Source of the DNA: a virus
Direction: 5' to 3' (one strand)
Length of the DNA: 64,000 nucleotides
Virus record (IMG/VR): IMGVR_UViG_3300031884_000002
Span: 1-64,000 of that record
The notes under the pieces were generated by a model. That model did no database searches, was not told where the DNA came from, and saw nothing but the letters and a program-made list of their open reading frames with translations. Shown here in pieces: positions 23,507 through 31,221 of the stretch. The position numbers and the translations under genes are program-made. Each line of letters starts with the position of its first letter. Position 1 is the first letter of the stretch.

Positions 23507-24040
23507 TTATACAACCACCAAAGTTTGCTTCATTGCGTTCATTTCAATCACATTGTTAAGCGTGAGACAATTCACGATAGGCTTAAATTCGCTTTCCTTT
23601 TTTGCATATAGCCAAGGTTTGAGGTCATCGTAAGCAATCGGCTTGCCAGTTTTGTCAAAATACTCCGAAAATAGAGTTTTATTGTGCCGATAGAAAAGAT
23701 AAAACTTTTCATTTGGATTTTTATTGATATGGACACAAGTAGGCTTGCCATCCTCATTCATCATAGGAACGTGCCACGATGTTCCTAGAGTGTATTCTAC
23801 TTCGCTGGCGTCAATACCAAGTTTCTTCGCCACGTTTTTCTCTACTGCCTTTTTGAATGAGAAATTGACCCAGCCATTGACAATCGCCCGCTTAAACACT
23901 TCGCCAAACGGATTTTTCTTCTTAATATCCGTAACCGGAGTTACGGCTGTAACCGTAATAAATCGGGATTGAGTTCCGGCATCCACCGTAAGAAACTTAA
24001 CCAACCCAGCAACCGTAAGTTTTTGTATAGCTCGTTTCAT
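23507..24040 (-). CDS. GC-richer protein, 177 aa
   Basis: Family not recognised. Basic N-terminal third, central KKAVEKNVAKKLGIDASEVE and a W/Y/F-rich C-terminal half. Promoter TTGACT/TATTAT with a leader of about 45 nt (GTAACACATAACACC type) and no Shine-Dalgarno. Strong terminator. Probably highly expressed (inference). Confidence 0.8.
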   Translation of the reverse strand: MKRAIQKLTVAGLVKFLTVDAGTQSRFITVTAVTPVTDIKKKNPFGEVFKRAIVNGWVNFSFKKAVEKNVAKKLGIDASEVEYTLGTSWHVPMMNEDGKPTCVHINKNPNEKFYLFYRHNKTLFSEYFDKTGKPIAYDDLKPWLYAKKESEFKPIVNCLTLNNVIEMNAMKQTLVVV

Positions 24041-24114
24041 ATTTTTTATTTTTTGGTGTTATGTGTTACTGACAAAAGAGATAATATAGATTTTTAGATT
24101 AAAGTCAAATGTTT

Positions 24115-24282
24115 TCAATCAAAATTAACAGAATCTTCAAAAATATTATTCAACCGGATGCGAATAGTATCTAACTTTGCCGCAATATTAGGATACTCAA
24201 TAACATCTTCAGCCGTTAATTCGCCAGTGATAATCAGAACATTTTCAATGGCTTCTTTGATAGATTGCTCGTTAAAGTTCAT
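24115..24282 (-). CDS. Small acidic helical protein, 55 aa
   Basis: NFNEQSIKEAIENVLIITGE then LTAEDVIEYPNIAAKLDTIR. Promoter TTGATT/TATTCT; ATG exactly 6 nt after the -10. Confidence 0.75.
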   Translation of the reverse strand: MNFNEQSIKEAIENVLIITGELTAEDVIEYPNIAAKLDTIRIRLNNIFEDSVNFD

Positions 24283-24312
24283 AGTTGTAGAATATAGATT
24301 TTTAGATTAAAA

Positions 24313-24519
24313 TCAAATTAAATCCAGCCATTTTCTGATAGTTGCATAGTAATCATATTCCAAACCACGAGCCAAACAGACACCCTGAAAAAATCCAACA
24401 GTGGAGGAAATCACATGTATTTTACTGGTGGGCGAGTCTGCCAATGATATACATGCGGTCTTAACATTACTATCAATATGTTTAACCAATTCTTCTAAAG
24501 TGCAAGTTTTATAATTCAT
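24313..24519 (-). CDS. Hypothetical protein, 68 aa
   Basis: Begins NYKTCTLEELVKHIDSNVKT; no family recognised. Promoter TTGACA/TATTCT, ATG 11 nt after, with a weak AGGA in between. Stop TGA is the centre of the next -35 (TTGATT). Confidence 0.75.
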   Translation of the reverse strand: MNYKTCTLEELVKHIDSNVKTACISLADSPTSKIHVISSTVGFFQGVCLARGLEYDYYATIRKWLDLI

Positions 24520-24610
24520 ATGTTCCTAAAAGAATATAGATTTAAATCTATTTGTCAACCGGAATCGTAAAAATCATTAACACCACTTAGACCAATATAA
24601 ATGGAGTTTT

Positions 24611-24648
24611 ATGCGGTGAAAATAGGTTGCATTTATACTGGTATAATA
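24611..24648. repeat. ATGCGGTGAAAA motif plus TG-centred palindrome
   Basis: ATGCGGTGAAAA at 24611-24622 (+) and CATTTATACTGGTATAATA at 24630-24648. Same pairing of elements as at 20932-20965, in the opposite order. Confidence 0.8.
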
Positions 24649-24652
24649 AGGT

Positions 24653-24698
24653 GTTTAAAAGGTTGGCATATGAGAATAGACAAAGACTCATATGCCAA
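24653..24698 (-). terminator. Hairpin terminator, leftward
   Basis: 12-bp stem TTGGCATATGAG/CTCATATGCCAA followed on the minus strand by CCTTTTAAA; it ends the 24750-25052 transcript. Confidence 0.65.
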
Positions 24699-24749
24699 TT
24701 TGAAATGCAATTTATGAAAACAATAACTAAACAGACGATAGCACCAAAA

Positions 24750-25052
24750 TTAGACGGTGACAACTTCAGCCAGCAATTCAACATCGGGTTTATTATTCTT
24801 GCTGGCATTCTTAACACGGCGAATATAACCATTCATCTTCAAATCATGCCGCTTGTTAATCTCATTCAATGTCTCAATATGGTTAATGATGAAATTGGCA
24901 GCTTGAAGCGGAGAAACAGAAGTTGCCATATTAACATTCAGCTTGGAGGTTACGAAATTGCGAACTTCAATCAGACGTTCGTGAGAAAGTGCGTCCAATT
25001 CATTCGTAAAGGTTTTTCCATCGGTGGTTTCGTATGCGATAACTTTTTTCAT
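24750..25052 (-). CDS. Hypothetical protein, 100 aa
   Basis: Starts KKVIAYETTDGKTFTNELDA, followed by a helical body. The ATG at 25052 is chosen over 25091 because it follows an A/C-rich leader (GTAACACATAACAAC type) from promoter TTGACA/TATTCT. Family not recognised. Confidence 0.75.
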   Translation of the reverse strand: MKKVIAYETTDGKTFTNELDALSHERLIEVRNFVTSKLNVNMATSVSPLQAANFIINHIETLNEINKRHDLKMNGYIRRVKNASKNNKPDVELLAEVVTV

Positions 25053-25124
25053 TTTATTTTTTGGTTTATTGTTGTTATGTGTTACTGACAAGAAAGAGAA
25101 TATAGATTTTTATTTAAATGTCAA

Positions 25125-25307
25125 TCAGATTTCAGTGTAGGCCACAGAAATATCAATTGGTGGTTTGGAAAAAATCCAACCATCGGAATTAGTAGTATTG
25201 TGAGTAGAACTATATTTCTTCTTGGCTTTCTTCTCAGCCGCATTGTGACTGCCAGCTTTGATATAACCGGTTTCAACTCCATTAACATAGACGATGTAAG
25301 TTTTCAT
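25125..25307 (-). CDS. Small basic protein, 60 aa
   Basis: YIVYVNGVETGYIKAGSHNA then AEKKAKKKYSSTH, likely a small beta-alpha fold. Promoter TTGACA/TATTCT; ATG 7 nt after. Confidence 0.75.
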   Translation of the reverse strand: MKTYIVYVNGVETGYIKAGSHNAAEKKAKKKYSSTHNTTNSDGWIFSKPPIDISVAYTEI

Positions 25308-25338
25308 ATGGTTAAGAATATAGATTTTTATTTAAATG

Positions 25339-25659
25339 TCAATCTTTTCCTTCAATTCTATCTTCACTCCAATCATCATAATCAGGTTCATCCATTTTAA
25401 CCGTATCGGCCCATTTATCAACATTGGCTTCAATGGCAGCTTCAACCGATTTAATTTCATCCGGTGAAAATCCAGTTTTATTCCAATCCCATTCTTCAAT
25501 GTAAAAATAAGTAGTGCCACGGTCAACGCCCTTGCATCCCCAGTACTCATATGCTCCGATTCCATCGTTTTCCCAGTCCCCTTTGGTGGTGACTTCAATT
25601 TCAACTTCATCTTCGCCACGAGTTGGAAGTTCAACGGATAGTGTAAATGTGTTAATCAT
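25339..25659 (-). CDS. Acidic beta-rich protein, 106 aa
   Basis: LSVELPTRGEDEVEIEVTTK, then acidic W-rich C-terminus (DEPDYDDWSEDRIEGKD). Could be a DNA mimic by charge, but no evidence beyond composition. Promoter TTGACA/TATTCT; ATG 6 nt after. Stop TGA within the next TTGACA. Confidence 0.75.
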   Translation of the reverse strand: MINTFTLSVELPTRGEDEVEIEVTTKGDWENDGIGAYEYWGCKGVDRGTTYFYIEEWDWNKTGFSPDEIKSVEAAIEANVDKWADTVKMDEPDYDDWSEDRIEGKD

Positions 25660-25689
25660 AGGATTAGAATATAGATTTAAATCTATTTG

Positions 25690-25953
25690 TCAAATGAAAT
25701 CAGCAATTTCAATTGCCTTTTCAATATATTCTCCCTTAAGTTCTGCCAATTTACAATCATAATCAAATCTTAGTTGAATCAATGAGTTTCGGATTTTAAC
25801 TCCAGTATCATATGGCAAAATTGCCTTTGGCTTGAACCAGCCCATATAAGATGGAGAATAAACCAATCCTTCATCATTTAGTTTAGTTATTTCAGCACCC
25901 AAGATATAGGGGAACTGGTCATATTTCCAAAAAGCCATTAGTCGTGTATTCAT
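25690..25953 (-). CDS. Hypothetical protein, 87 aa
   Basis: AFWKYDQFPYILGAEITKLN then GWFKPKAILPYDTGVK; compact mixed fold. Promoter TTGACA/TATTCT; ATG 7 nt after. Stop TGA within the next TTGACA. Confidence 0.75.
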   Translation of the reverse strand: MNTRLMAFWKYDQFPYILGAEITKLNDEGLVYSPSYMGWFKPKAILPYDTGVKIRNSLIQLRFDYDCKLAELKGEYIEKAIEIADFI

Positions 25954-26007
25954 AAATGTAAGAATATAGATTTATATCTATTTGTCAACAGGTTTTTGAT
26001 AATTATG

Positions 26008-26069
26008 CATTTATACTGGTATAAGTGGTTGATTACCAATTATATAGGTAGAATTAGAATGCGGTGAAA
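26008..26069. repeat. Palindrome plus ATGCGGTGAAA, first copy of a ~60-bp repeat
   Basis: CATTTATACTGGTATAAGTG at 26008-26027, then GGTTGATTACCAATTATATA and ATGCGGTGAAAC at 26059. From 26021 on, the stretch is nearly identical to 31235-31284. Confidence 0.85.
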
Positions 26070-26174
26070 CTACTCAGTGAATACTTGAACTAAATTACGC
26101 CACGTCGAAATTGTCTGTTTAAGAAGAAAATCCTTAATTGCTTTCTTTTGCTTACGAGAACATTTAGCATTCAT
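26070..26174 (-). CDS. Small basic protein, 34 aa
   Basis: AKCSRKQKKAIKDFLLKQTI. The upstream promoter (TTGACA/TATACT, -10 at about 26195) places the start at ATG 26174 after a 23-nt A-rich leader. Earlier ATG/GTG codons fall in or before the promoter. Confidence 0.65.
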   Translation of the reverse strand: MNAKCSRKQKKAIKDFLLKQTISTWRNLVQVFTE

Positions 26175-26233
26175 AAGTTTTTTATTATTCTTCACATAGT
26201 ATAAATATAATCTATAAAATGTCAAGTTAAAAA

Positions 26234-26340
26234 TGGTGGGCCTTGACAGGAATTGAACCTGCATCGTCTGTATGTGTTCCAATAGTTATCGTTACGCTTC
26301 TATTGTACTATACTCCCATTTCCGTTTGGGTACAACGCCC
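26234..26340 (-). tRNA. tRNA-like gene, anticodon unresolved
   Basis: 3' end AAGGCCC-A-CCA with T arm CAGG-TTCAATT-CCTG; 5' GGGCGTT pairs with AAGGCCC at 6 of 7 positions; D arm CCCA/TGGG. Between D and T arms are about 55 nt with nested stems GTAT/ATAC and CAATAG/CTATTG instead of a normal 17-nt anticodon arm. It is either a degenerate tRNA or one carrying an insertion. Confidence 0.5.
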
Positions 26341-26605
26341 ATTAAAATTGGTATTTAGAGGATTTCACGTAAGTAATTCATTCTAATAAAGAGGAATTGA
26401 ACCTCAATCAACCCTTGCGGGTAATGCACCTTACATCATATTATCTATCTCTTCAGGAACCATCTAAAAGGAGCTACCTTTTAGAAACCTGTTTCTTTGC
26501 GCTTAGAAATTGTATGCGTCATTTCGAGGGTTCATGACGCTAACCCATGTTTATCTTAACTGTTATTTACATTTTTAATAGGAATGTAATAAACCGAATA
26601 CCTAT
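26341..26605 (-). other. Structured noncoding stretch with tRNA-like remnants
   Basis: No gene. Contains a T-arm-like GAGG-TTCAATT-CCTC (about 26393), a small hairpin ACCCGCAAGGGT, a 9-bp hairpin TCTAAAAGG/CCTTTTAGA (about 26465-26487) and GCGTCAT/ATGACGC (about 26516-26542). It is driven leftward by the promoter at 26606-26633. Confidence 0.45.
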
Positions 26606-26633
26606 ATACTACCGATTCTAATCTATTTGTCAA
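26606..26633 (-). promoter_or_regulatory. Promoter for the tRNA-like cluster
   Basis: -35 TTGACA (26633-26628), 16-nt spacer, -10 TAGTAT (26611-26606). The -35 overlaps the TGA stop of the 26630-26704 gene. Confidence 0.75.
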
Positions 26634-26704
26634 CTGTTTTTACGAAACATCCACTTAACCCGAACCATGTTTGTTTGCTGGCAGAAATAAGTTTTAATCT
26701 TCAT
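26630..26704 (-). CDS. Micro protein, 24 aa
   Basis: KIKTYFCQQTNMVRVKWMF, basic. Preceded by promoter TTGACG/TATGCT and a 30-nt A/C-rich leader of the GTAACAACAAAC type; its stop TGA lies in the next TTGACA. The arrangement, rather than the sequence, supports it. Confidence 0.6.
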   Translation of the reverse strand: MKIKTYFCQQTNMVRVKWMFRKNS

Positions 26705-26765
26705 TTTGTTTATTGGTTGTTTGTTGTTACTGACATAAACAAGCATACAGATTAAAATCTATTCG

Positions 26766-26987
26766 TCAATCATTATATTCCAACAGGAATTGAATGAGAG
26801 AAGTCCAATCAGGCAAGGGACCATCACCAAAGGAGTTATTAAACTCAGGCGTGTCTGATACAGTAACCCATTGATTCTTATCAGAGTTCCACTGCAATTT
26901 CAACTGATGTTTAACCCAAGAGTCTGGATTTCCAACCTCAATGGCAAATGTATTGTCTTCAAAACGTTCAATGTTAATATTATTCAT
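26766..26987 (-). CDS. Hypothetical protein, 73 aa
   Basis: NNINIERFEDNTFAIEVGNP then WVKHQLKLQWNSDKNQWVTV; beta-rich. The start is ATG 26987, 8 nt after the -10 of promoter TTGACA/TATACT, not the upstream in-frame codon at 27023. Stop TGA lies within the next TTGACG. Confidence 0.75.
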   Translation of the reverse strand: MNNINIERFEDNTFAIEVGNPDSWVKHQLKLQWNSDKNQWVTVSDTPEFNNSFGDGPLPDWTSLIQFLLEYND

Positions 26988-27067
26988 AGGCGATAAGTAT
27001 ATCAGGAATAGATTAAATGTCAAGGGAATTTTAAAGATATAATTTACTCTAATAGTTGTAGTAGAAG

Positions 27068-27088
27068 CACTTATACTGGTATAGATAG
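27068..27088. repeat. Dispersed palindrome, TG-centred, imperfect
   Basis: CACTTATACTGGTATAGATAG; right arm degenerate. Confidence 0.75.
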
Positions 27089-27094
27089 TATAAC

Positions 27095-27122
27095 AAAAGA
27101 ATGCCGCACTTTTAATGCGGCA
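27095..27122 (-). terminator. Hairpin terminator, leftward
   Basis: TGCCGCA/TGCGGCA stem followed by TTCTTTTG on the minus strand, 40 nt past the stop of 27164-27352. Confidence 0.7.
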
Positions 27123-27163
27123 ATCTATTCGTAGCTCTTAATTCCCCACCTTGCCAAGATTAT

Positions 27164-27352
27164 CTAAACCGCCAACCAAATCCAAAATGAAACAGTTAAA
27201 ACATCTAAAGCAATGGACCAACCGTAAATGTTACTTACTAACTTTTGTTTTTCTGCTTGACTTTTGGACTTCATCATATTAAATAGACAAATCCAACCAA
27301 AACTTGATAGAATCGTCCAAATTACGGCTAAAATTATTAGAAATTTAATCAT
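27164..27352 (-). CDS. Two-helix membrane protein, 62 aa
   Basis: Transmembrane segments FLIILAVIWTILSSFGWICL and GWSIALDVLTVSFWIWLA with a basic loop (KSKSQAEKQK) between them. The upstream promoter has a repeated AAAT block that lengthens the spacer to about 20 nt (TTGATA...TAATAT), so it may be weak. Confidence 0.75.
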   Translation of the reverse strand: MIKFLIILAVIWTILSSFGWICLFNMMKSKSQAEKQKLVSNIYGWSIALDVLTVSFWIWLAV

Positions 27353-27390
27353 ATGAGTATATTATAGATTTTTATTTATTTATTTATCAA

Positions 27391-27660
27391 TTACTTTGTT
27401 TCGTAAATATTGTATGTTCCTTGAAATACTCCCCACGATGATTGTTCTTTCATAGTATAAGACTCAGGAACTTCATTGGTTCGCATTTGACGGGTCAAAT
27501 ACCACAAATGGCTTTCCTCCCATGTGACACATATCAACTTTTGATTGGGTGGCAGTTTCAATTCAGCATTTCCGCCAAATTGTTTGGCTCTTTGATTTTG
27601 AGTGCAACCAGTTAAAGCCAAGGTTGGAATTAGTAACAGGATTGGTAGTATTCGTTTCAT
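27391..27660 (-). CDS. Small lipoprotein, 89 aa
   Basis: Signal peptide KRILPILLLIPTLALTGC with lipobox LTGC at residues 16-19, then a 70-residue extracytoplasmic domain (ICVTWEESHLWYLTRQMRTN). Phage lipoproteins often alter the envelope, for example in superinfection exclusion (possible role, inference). Promoter TTGACA/TATACT; ATG 9 nt after. Confidence 0.85.
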   Translation of the reverse strand: MKRILPILLLIPTLALTGCTQNQRAKQFGGNAELKLPPNQKLICVTWEESHLWYLTRQMRTNEVPESYTMKEQSSWGVFQGTYNIYETK

Positions 27661-27693
27661 AGTGTTAAAAGTATATAGATTGTTATTTATTTG

Positions 27694-27975
27694 TCAAGAT
27701 CCAAACGGTTCTACATTCCAATCATCATCTGCTACTTTGATTATAGTAGTTTTACTAATTGTTGAATCAGGAATACAAATCGCAACTTTGCGAGACCAAT
27801 TACGAAATATACGAAAATAATATTTTACACCATCAATGGTTACTGGATCTATTCTGCAAACTACGGAATAAGATACAGAAAAAGGTCTTTTATCATATTT
27901 AAGATGCGCTTGAATATAATCTGTTACTGCCCCACCGCACGAACCAATTGAACAATATGTATATGGAATTTTCAT
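27694..27975 (-). CDS. Hypothetical protein, 93 aa
   Basis: TYCSIGSCGGAVTDYIQAHL then a beta-rich region. Promoter TTGACA/TAAAAT; ATG 6 nt after. Stop TGA within the next TTGACA. Confidence 0.75.
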   Translation of the reverse strand: MKIPYTYCSIGSCGGAVTDYIQAHLKYDKRPFSVSYSVVCRIDPVTIDGVKYYFRIFRNWSRKVAICIPDSTISKTTIIKVADDDWNVEPFGS

Positions 27976-28038
27976 ATTTGTATTTTATAGATTTTAGAAT
28001 AAATGTCAACAAAAAATAATTTATGTTTTTTGGTAGAG

Positions 28039-28056
28039 CACTTATATGTATATAAG
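28039..28056. repeat. Palindrome-family copy with altered centre, inside a longer hairpin
   Basis: CACTTATATGTATATAAGAA lies within GGTAGAG/CTCTACC (about 28030-28068), just upstream of the HNH gene at 28081. Confidence 0.6.
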
Positions 28057-28080
28057 AACACTCTACCAGAAAGGTAAAAT

Positions 28081-28827
28081 ATGGCAAGCAAAATAATGAC
28101 AATAGATAAAAATGAATTACAACTAATAATAGACAACAGTAAAACTTACGGTGACGTATTACGTCATTTTGGGTTGGAAAATAAAGGAGGAAATCACAAT
28201 ACTCTAAAACGAAGGATAAAAAATGATAATTTATCAACTGATAATATTATTAAATTTAAATCAGGAGGAGGATGGAATAAAGGATTACATGGATTTGATA
28301 TTAAAGCATTATCTAAAGAAGAAGTATTAAATATAGTGTTTATTAAAAATTATACTGGTGGAATACGACCAAGAACATATATTAGGAGATATAATCTAAT
28401 AGAAGAAAAATGTAATGAATGTGGATTAACTAATATCTGGAATAATAAACTAATTACATTAGAATTAGATCATATAGATGGCGACTCACATAATAATTTA
28501 TTAACTAATTTACGATGGGTATGTCCTAACTGCCATAGTCAAACTGATACATTCAGAGGTCGAAATAGAAAAATAGAACATTTTTGTGAATGTGGAAAAT
28601 TAAGATGTAAATCATCCAATAAATGTGTAGATTGTAATCATAAAGAACAATTAAATAAAAATCATAAAATTATTTGGCCAAGTGATACTGAACTTATGGA
28701 AATGATGAAGACTACTTCATTATATAAATTAAGTAAAACTCTTGGTGTTACTTCCAATTCTATTAGAAAACATTGTTATAAACGTAATATAAATTGGAGG
28801 AAAGATGGTGCAATGGGAGGGATTTGA
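28081..28827 (+). CDS. HNH homing endonuclease, 248 aa
   Basis: N-terminal segment with a DNA-binding look (YGDVLRHFGLENKGGNHNTL), HNH core CNECGLTNIWNNKLITLELD-HIDGDSHNN-LLTNLRWVCPNCHSQTDTF, a second zinc knuckle (CECGKLRCKSSNKCVDC) and a C-terminal HTH (SLYKLSKTLGVTSNSIRKHC). Inserted between leftward genes and transcribed against them. Its last 22 nt overlap the antisense 3' end of tRNA-Lys. Start preceded by AGAAAGG. Confidence 0.87.
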   Translation: MASKIMTIDKNELQLIIDNSKTYGDVLRHFGLENKGGNHNTLKRRIKNDNLSTDNIIKFKSGGGWNKGLHGFDIKALSKEEVLNIVFIKNYTGGIRPRTYIRRYNLIEEKCNECGLTNIWNNKLITLELDHIDGDSHNNLLTNLRWVCPNCHSQTDTFRGRNRKIEHFCECGKLRCKSSNKCVDCNHKEQLNKNHKIIWPSDTELMEMMKTTSLYKLSKTLGVTSNSIRKHCYKRNINWRKDGAMGGI

Positions 28828-28885
28828 ACCCGTCTATCGTCCGATTAAAAGTCGGATGCTTATTCCAGATTTAAGCTTCCATTGC
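28806..28885 (-). tRNA. tRNA-Lys (TTT), second copy
   Basis: Acceptor GCAATGG/CCATTGC, discriminator A, CCA encoded; D stem GCTT/AAGC; anticodon stem TCCGA/TCGGA, loop CTTTTAA. Normal-length variable loop; the T stem is weak (three good pairs). Promoter at 28981-29008. Confidence 0.88.
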
Positions 28886-28980
28886 ATTAAAAAGAAATCA
28901 AAGTTTTTACCACCAATCAACTTAATTACTGTCGATTGATGGCTAGGGTTATCCACCTGTTTGCTGCAACCAACATCTAT

Positions 28981-29008
28981 ATAATACCGATTAAATCTAT
29001 TTTGTCAA
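28981..29008 (-). promoter_or_regulatory. Promoter of tRNA-Lys
   Basis: -35 TTGACA (29008-29003), 16-nt spacer, -10 TATTAT (28986-28981). Same family as the protein-gene promoters. Confidence 0.8.
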
Positions 29009-29014
29009 CTGTTT

Positions 29015-29215
29015 TCAGCTAACCGCCCAATTAAGTTTCTCCGCATAATTCCACACTTCATTAGTGGAAAACGTGCCATCCTCATTTTCAACTTGAACGT
29101 CAACATTGGTATGATTTTTGAATGCGGCTGTAATGGCAAATTCCAGTCCGGTATGGTCCACTGGGAAGGTTAGGGTTTCAGTTTCAGTTTCAACGATGTA
29201 GTTTGTTTGTTTCAT
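29015..29215 (-). CDS. Hypothetical protein, 66 aa
   Basis: NYIVETETETLTFPVDHTGL then AITAAFKNHTNVDVQVENED; beta-alpha. Promoter TTGACT/TAATAT; ATG 7 nt after. Confidence 0.75.
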   Translation of the reverse strand: MKQTNYIVETETETLTFPVDHTGLEFAITAAFKNHTNVDVQVENEDGTFSTNEVWNYAEKLNWAVS

Positions 29216-29246
29216 AGGTTATATATTATAGATTTTTAGTTAAAAG

Positions 29247-29429
29247 TCAATCAACAATTGGATTATTTTCCCAAGCTGGTGAAGTGCCATCAGGATTATT
29301 ATATTCATACTGAAAAAATCCTCCAATGTCACCACCCAAAGGGTTATTCTCAATAATCTTATCAATACAGGAATAACAGTAAGGATTGTTTTTAAGGACA
29401 ATATCATCTACCCAGTTAAGTGTTGTCAT
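29247..29429 (-). CDS. Hypothetical protein, 60 aa
   Basis: Cys-pair CYSCIDKIIENNPLGGDIGG with W/Y-rich ends. Promoter TTGACA/TATAAT; ATG 7 nt after. Stop TGA in the next TTGACT. Confidence 0.75.
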   Translation of the reverse strand: MTTLNWVDDIVLKNNPYCYSCIDKIIENNPLGGDIGGFFQYEYNNPDGTSPAWENNPIVD

Positions 29430-29465
29430 ATTTAAGATTATAGAGATTATTGTTTATTTGTCAAT

Positions 29466-29549
29466 TTATTTGCGGTTAATTCTTTCGTAGGTTCTGGCAA
29501 TGGCTTCCAGTATGCAGATGAATAATAGTAATGAACCAACCAATTTCAT
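29466..29549 (-). CDS. Micro membrane peptide, 27 aa
   Basis: KLVGSLLLFICILEAIARTY then basic end. It starts 2 nt after the stop of the 29552-29713 gene. A longer frame at 29476-29691 covers both but has no promoter and starts internally; I consider it a shadow. Confidence 0.6.
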   Translation of the reverse strand: MKLVGSLLLFICILEAIARTYERINRK

Positions 29550-29551
29550 TG

Positions 29552-29713
29552 TCAATGTTTCTTTTGATTTCTTTTACAGGTTTGAAAAGAATGCTTGGAA
29601 GTTTTCTTTTGCCGGAATCCATTACGATGAGCCACTGGATTTTGCCAGCAAGGACCATCATTATAGATGCTGCGGTTGATGTAAGTGTCACCGTATATAG
29701 TTTCTTTTTGCAT
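29552..29713 (-). CDS. Small basic protein, 53 aa
   Basis: QKETIYGDTYINRSIYNDGP then a basic C-terminus. This frame, not the longer 29476-29691 frame, starts with the ATG 6 nt after the -10 of promoter TTGACA/TATTCT. Confidence 0.65.
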   Translation of the reverse strand: MQKETIYGDTYINRSIYNDGPCWQNPVAHRNGFRQKKTSKHSFQTCKRNQKKH

Positions 29714-29743
29714 ATGAGTAGAATATAGATTTAAATAGATTTG

Positions 29744-29893
29744 TCAATCTATTCTGGTATATATTTTATATTTCATCGTAGGATAATATTTCCTCAAATC
29801 TATTACATAAGAATTTATTTCTTCTAATGTATGAAACTCCTGATAATTTGTAATTCCATTATAATAACAGTCAATTCGTACAATATATTTCAT
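29744..29893 (-). CDS. Small hypothetical protein, 49 aa
   Basis: KYIVRIDCYYNGITNYQEFH then a tyrosine-rich tail. Promoter TTTACT/TATACT; ATG 9 nt after. Stop TGA forms part of the next TTGACA. Confidence 0.72.
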   Translation of the reverse strand: MKYIVRIDCYYNGITNYQEFHTLEEINSYVIDLRKYYPTMKYKIYTRID

Positions 29894-29929
29894 AGTGTTA
29901 AAAGTATATAGATTAGAATTAAAAAGTAA

Positions 29930-29963
29930 AGAAAAATACCGGAATATTTATTAGACATTCCGG
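29930..29963 (-). terminator. Rho-independent terminator of the DUF932-like gene
   Basis: CCGGAAT/ATTCCGG stem followed by TATTTTTCTTT on the minus strand. Confidence 0.88.
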
Positions 29964-29980
29964 CATTTTTTACTTGATTT

Positions 29981-31000
29981 TTACACCGTAGCCAGCAATT
30001 TCTCTCCCCGCACTTTCCATGCCACTTCGATTTCAGGGTCACGAACCCCAGTCCAAAAATCCCGCTTGGCAACCAATCCGGCACCAAACTCCGAGGATTC
30101 AACTTGCTTCATCGCATTATCCTTAGAGCGGCTGCTGGTATGCGTATAGTAATCCGTAACCGCTGACATTGCATCGCTCAAATCGTTACCATCATTGCCC
30201 TTGCCAGTGCGAAATAAAGTTTCCAACGTTTCAACCGTGTTAAACGTGCGAGTGGAAAGCTTTTCCGGCTTTGTAACCCGAGTGAGAAAACCGGCAAACA
30301 AACAACGTGCTTCGGTAACACCAATCTTGACTTCGGACATTTTTTCAAACTCAATTTGAAACTCAGCTTGCACCCCAATAGCCTTATCAATCAACTTGGC
30401 AAACTCAGGCAATCGCAACGTAGCATTTTTCGTATGCCGCTGGTTAATTGCAATATCATCACTTTCATCGGCACCACCATTAGCAATCTTATTTTCAACC
30501 GAAAACAGATTAGCCGAAAAAGTATTATCACATACAGTACAAACATTAGAAGTATTAACCCACAATACACTTGACTTATCGTGACCATTACCAAAGTTAA
30601 GATAAGCCGAAAACTCCCTGCCTGCCGCTTTGAACTTTTCCATACCATTAAGTTCAACTGATAGGAAAACCCTACCACGGTTACGGGTGGAACCATTAGA
30701 CACAATCTTGTGAGACGTGCCACCAATCGAGCCACGAACCAAATCCAAGAATGCCTTATTCGTAAGGGGTGTAAAAGTTGCCGGATTGTAAGGTTTTCCA
30801 ATTTCCAATCCTTCAACATCGGAGCATTCCAAAATGGAATATTTGCTAGGTTGTCCCCTTTTTTCCAGTTGCACCGCAACCAAATCCCATTTGTTAAGAT
30901 AAACCGTATCAAGTGTAAGTTCCGGCACCACGTTCGTTTTACCATGCCAGCCCATTTCAGTTGCTTCGTGCATGTCGTATGTAAAGATTCTATCAGCCAT
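29981..31000 (-). CDS. DUF932-like phage/plasmid protein, 339 aa
   Basis: Layout as in DUF932 proteins: N-terminal half with FLSVELNGMEKFKAAGREFS and YLNFGNGHDKSSVLWVNTSN, then VCTVCDNTFSANL and a long helical C-terminus. DUF932 members are common in phages and plasmids, function unknown. Codons are GC-richer than the neighbours, giving long shadow frames. Promoter TTGACT/TAATAT, about 45-nt A/C-rich leader, strong terminator: probably one of the most expressed genes here (inference). Confidence 0.8.
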   Translation of the reverse strand: MADRIFTYDMHEATEMGWHGKTNVVPELTLDTVYLNKWDLVAVQLEKRGQPSKYSILECSDVEGLEIGKPYNPATFTPLTNKAFLDLVRGSIGGTSHKIVSNGSTRNRGRVFLSVELNGMEKFKAAGREFSAYLNFGNGHDKSSVLWVNTSNVCTVCDNTFSANLFSVENKIANGGADESDDIAINQRHTKNATLRLPEFAKLIDKAIGVQAEFQIEFEKMSEVKIGVTEARCLFAGFLTRVTKPEKLSTRTFNTVETLETLFRTGKGNDGNDLSDAMSAVTDYYTHTSSRSKDNAMKQVESSEFGAGLVAKRDFWTGVRDPEIEVAWKVRGEKLLATV

Positions 31001-31221
31001 ATGTTTTATTTTTGTTTAATTGTTTCGTTTACTGCTACCAACATTTAAGATATTACAGATTTATTTTTAAAAGTCAAACTAAAACAGATTTATTTTTAAT
31101 GTTCCGGTTTGGTTTGTAATACCGTTTACTTCCAAAAGAATATAGATTTATTCTAAAGAGTAAAGATAAATCTATTCTATTTTTTGCCAGCAGTTCCCAT
31201 GCCAACCGGCACAGCAGTACG

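Noticed and set aside
29476-29691. 71-codon leftward frame
   Set aside because: Starts internally with no promoter; the promoter-linked ATG at 29713 and the 27-codon frame at 29549 fit the array pattern.
30178-30945. Leftward frames of 70 and 184 codons inside the DUF932-like gene, plus rightward frames
   Set aside because: GC-richer codons of the 29981-31000 gene keep other frames open; no promoter or family support.
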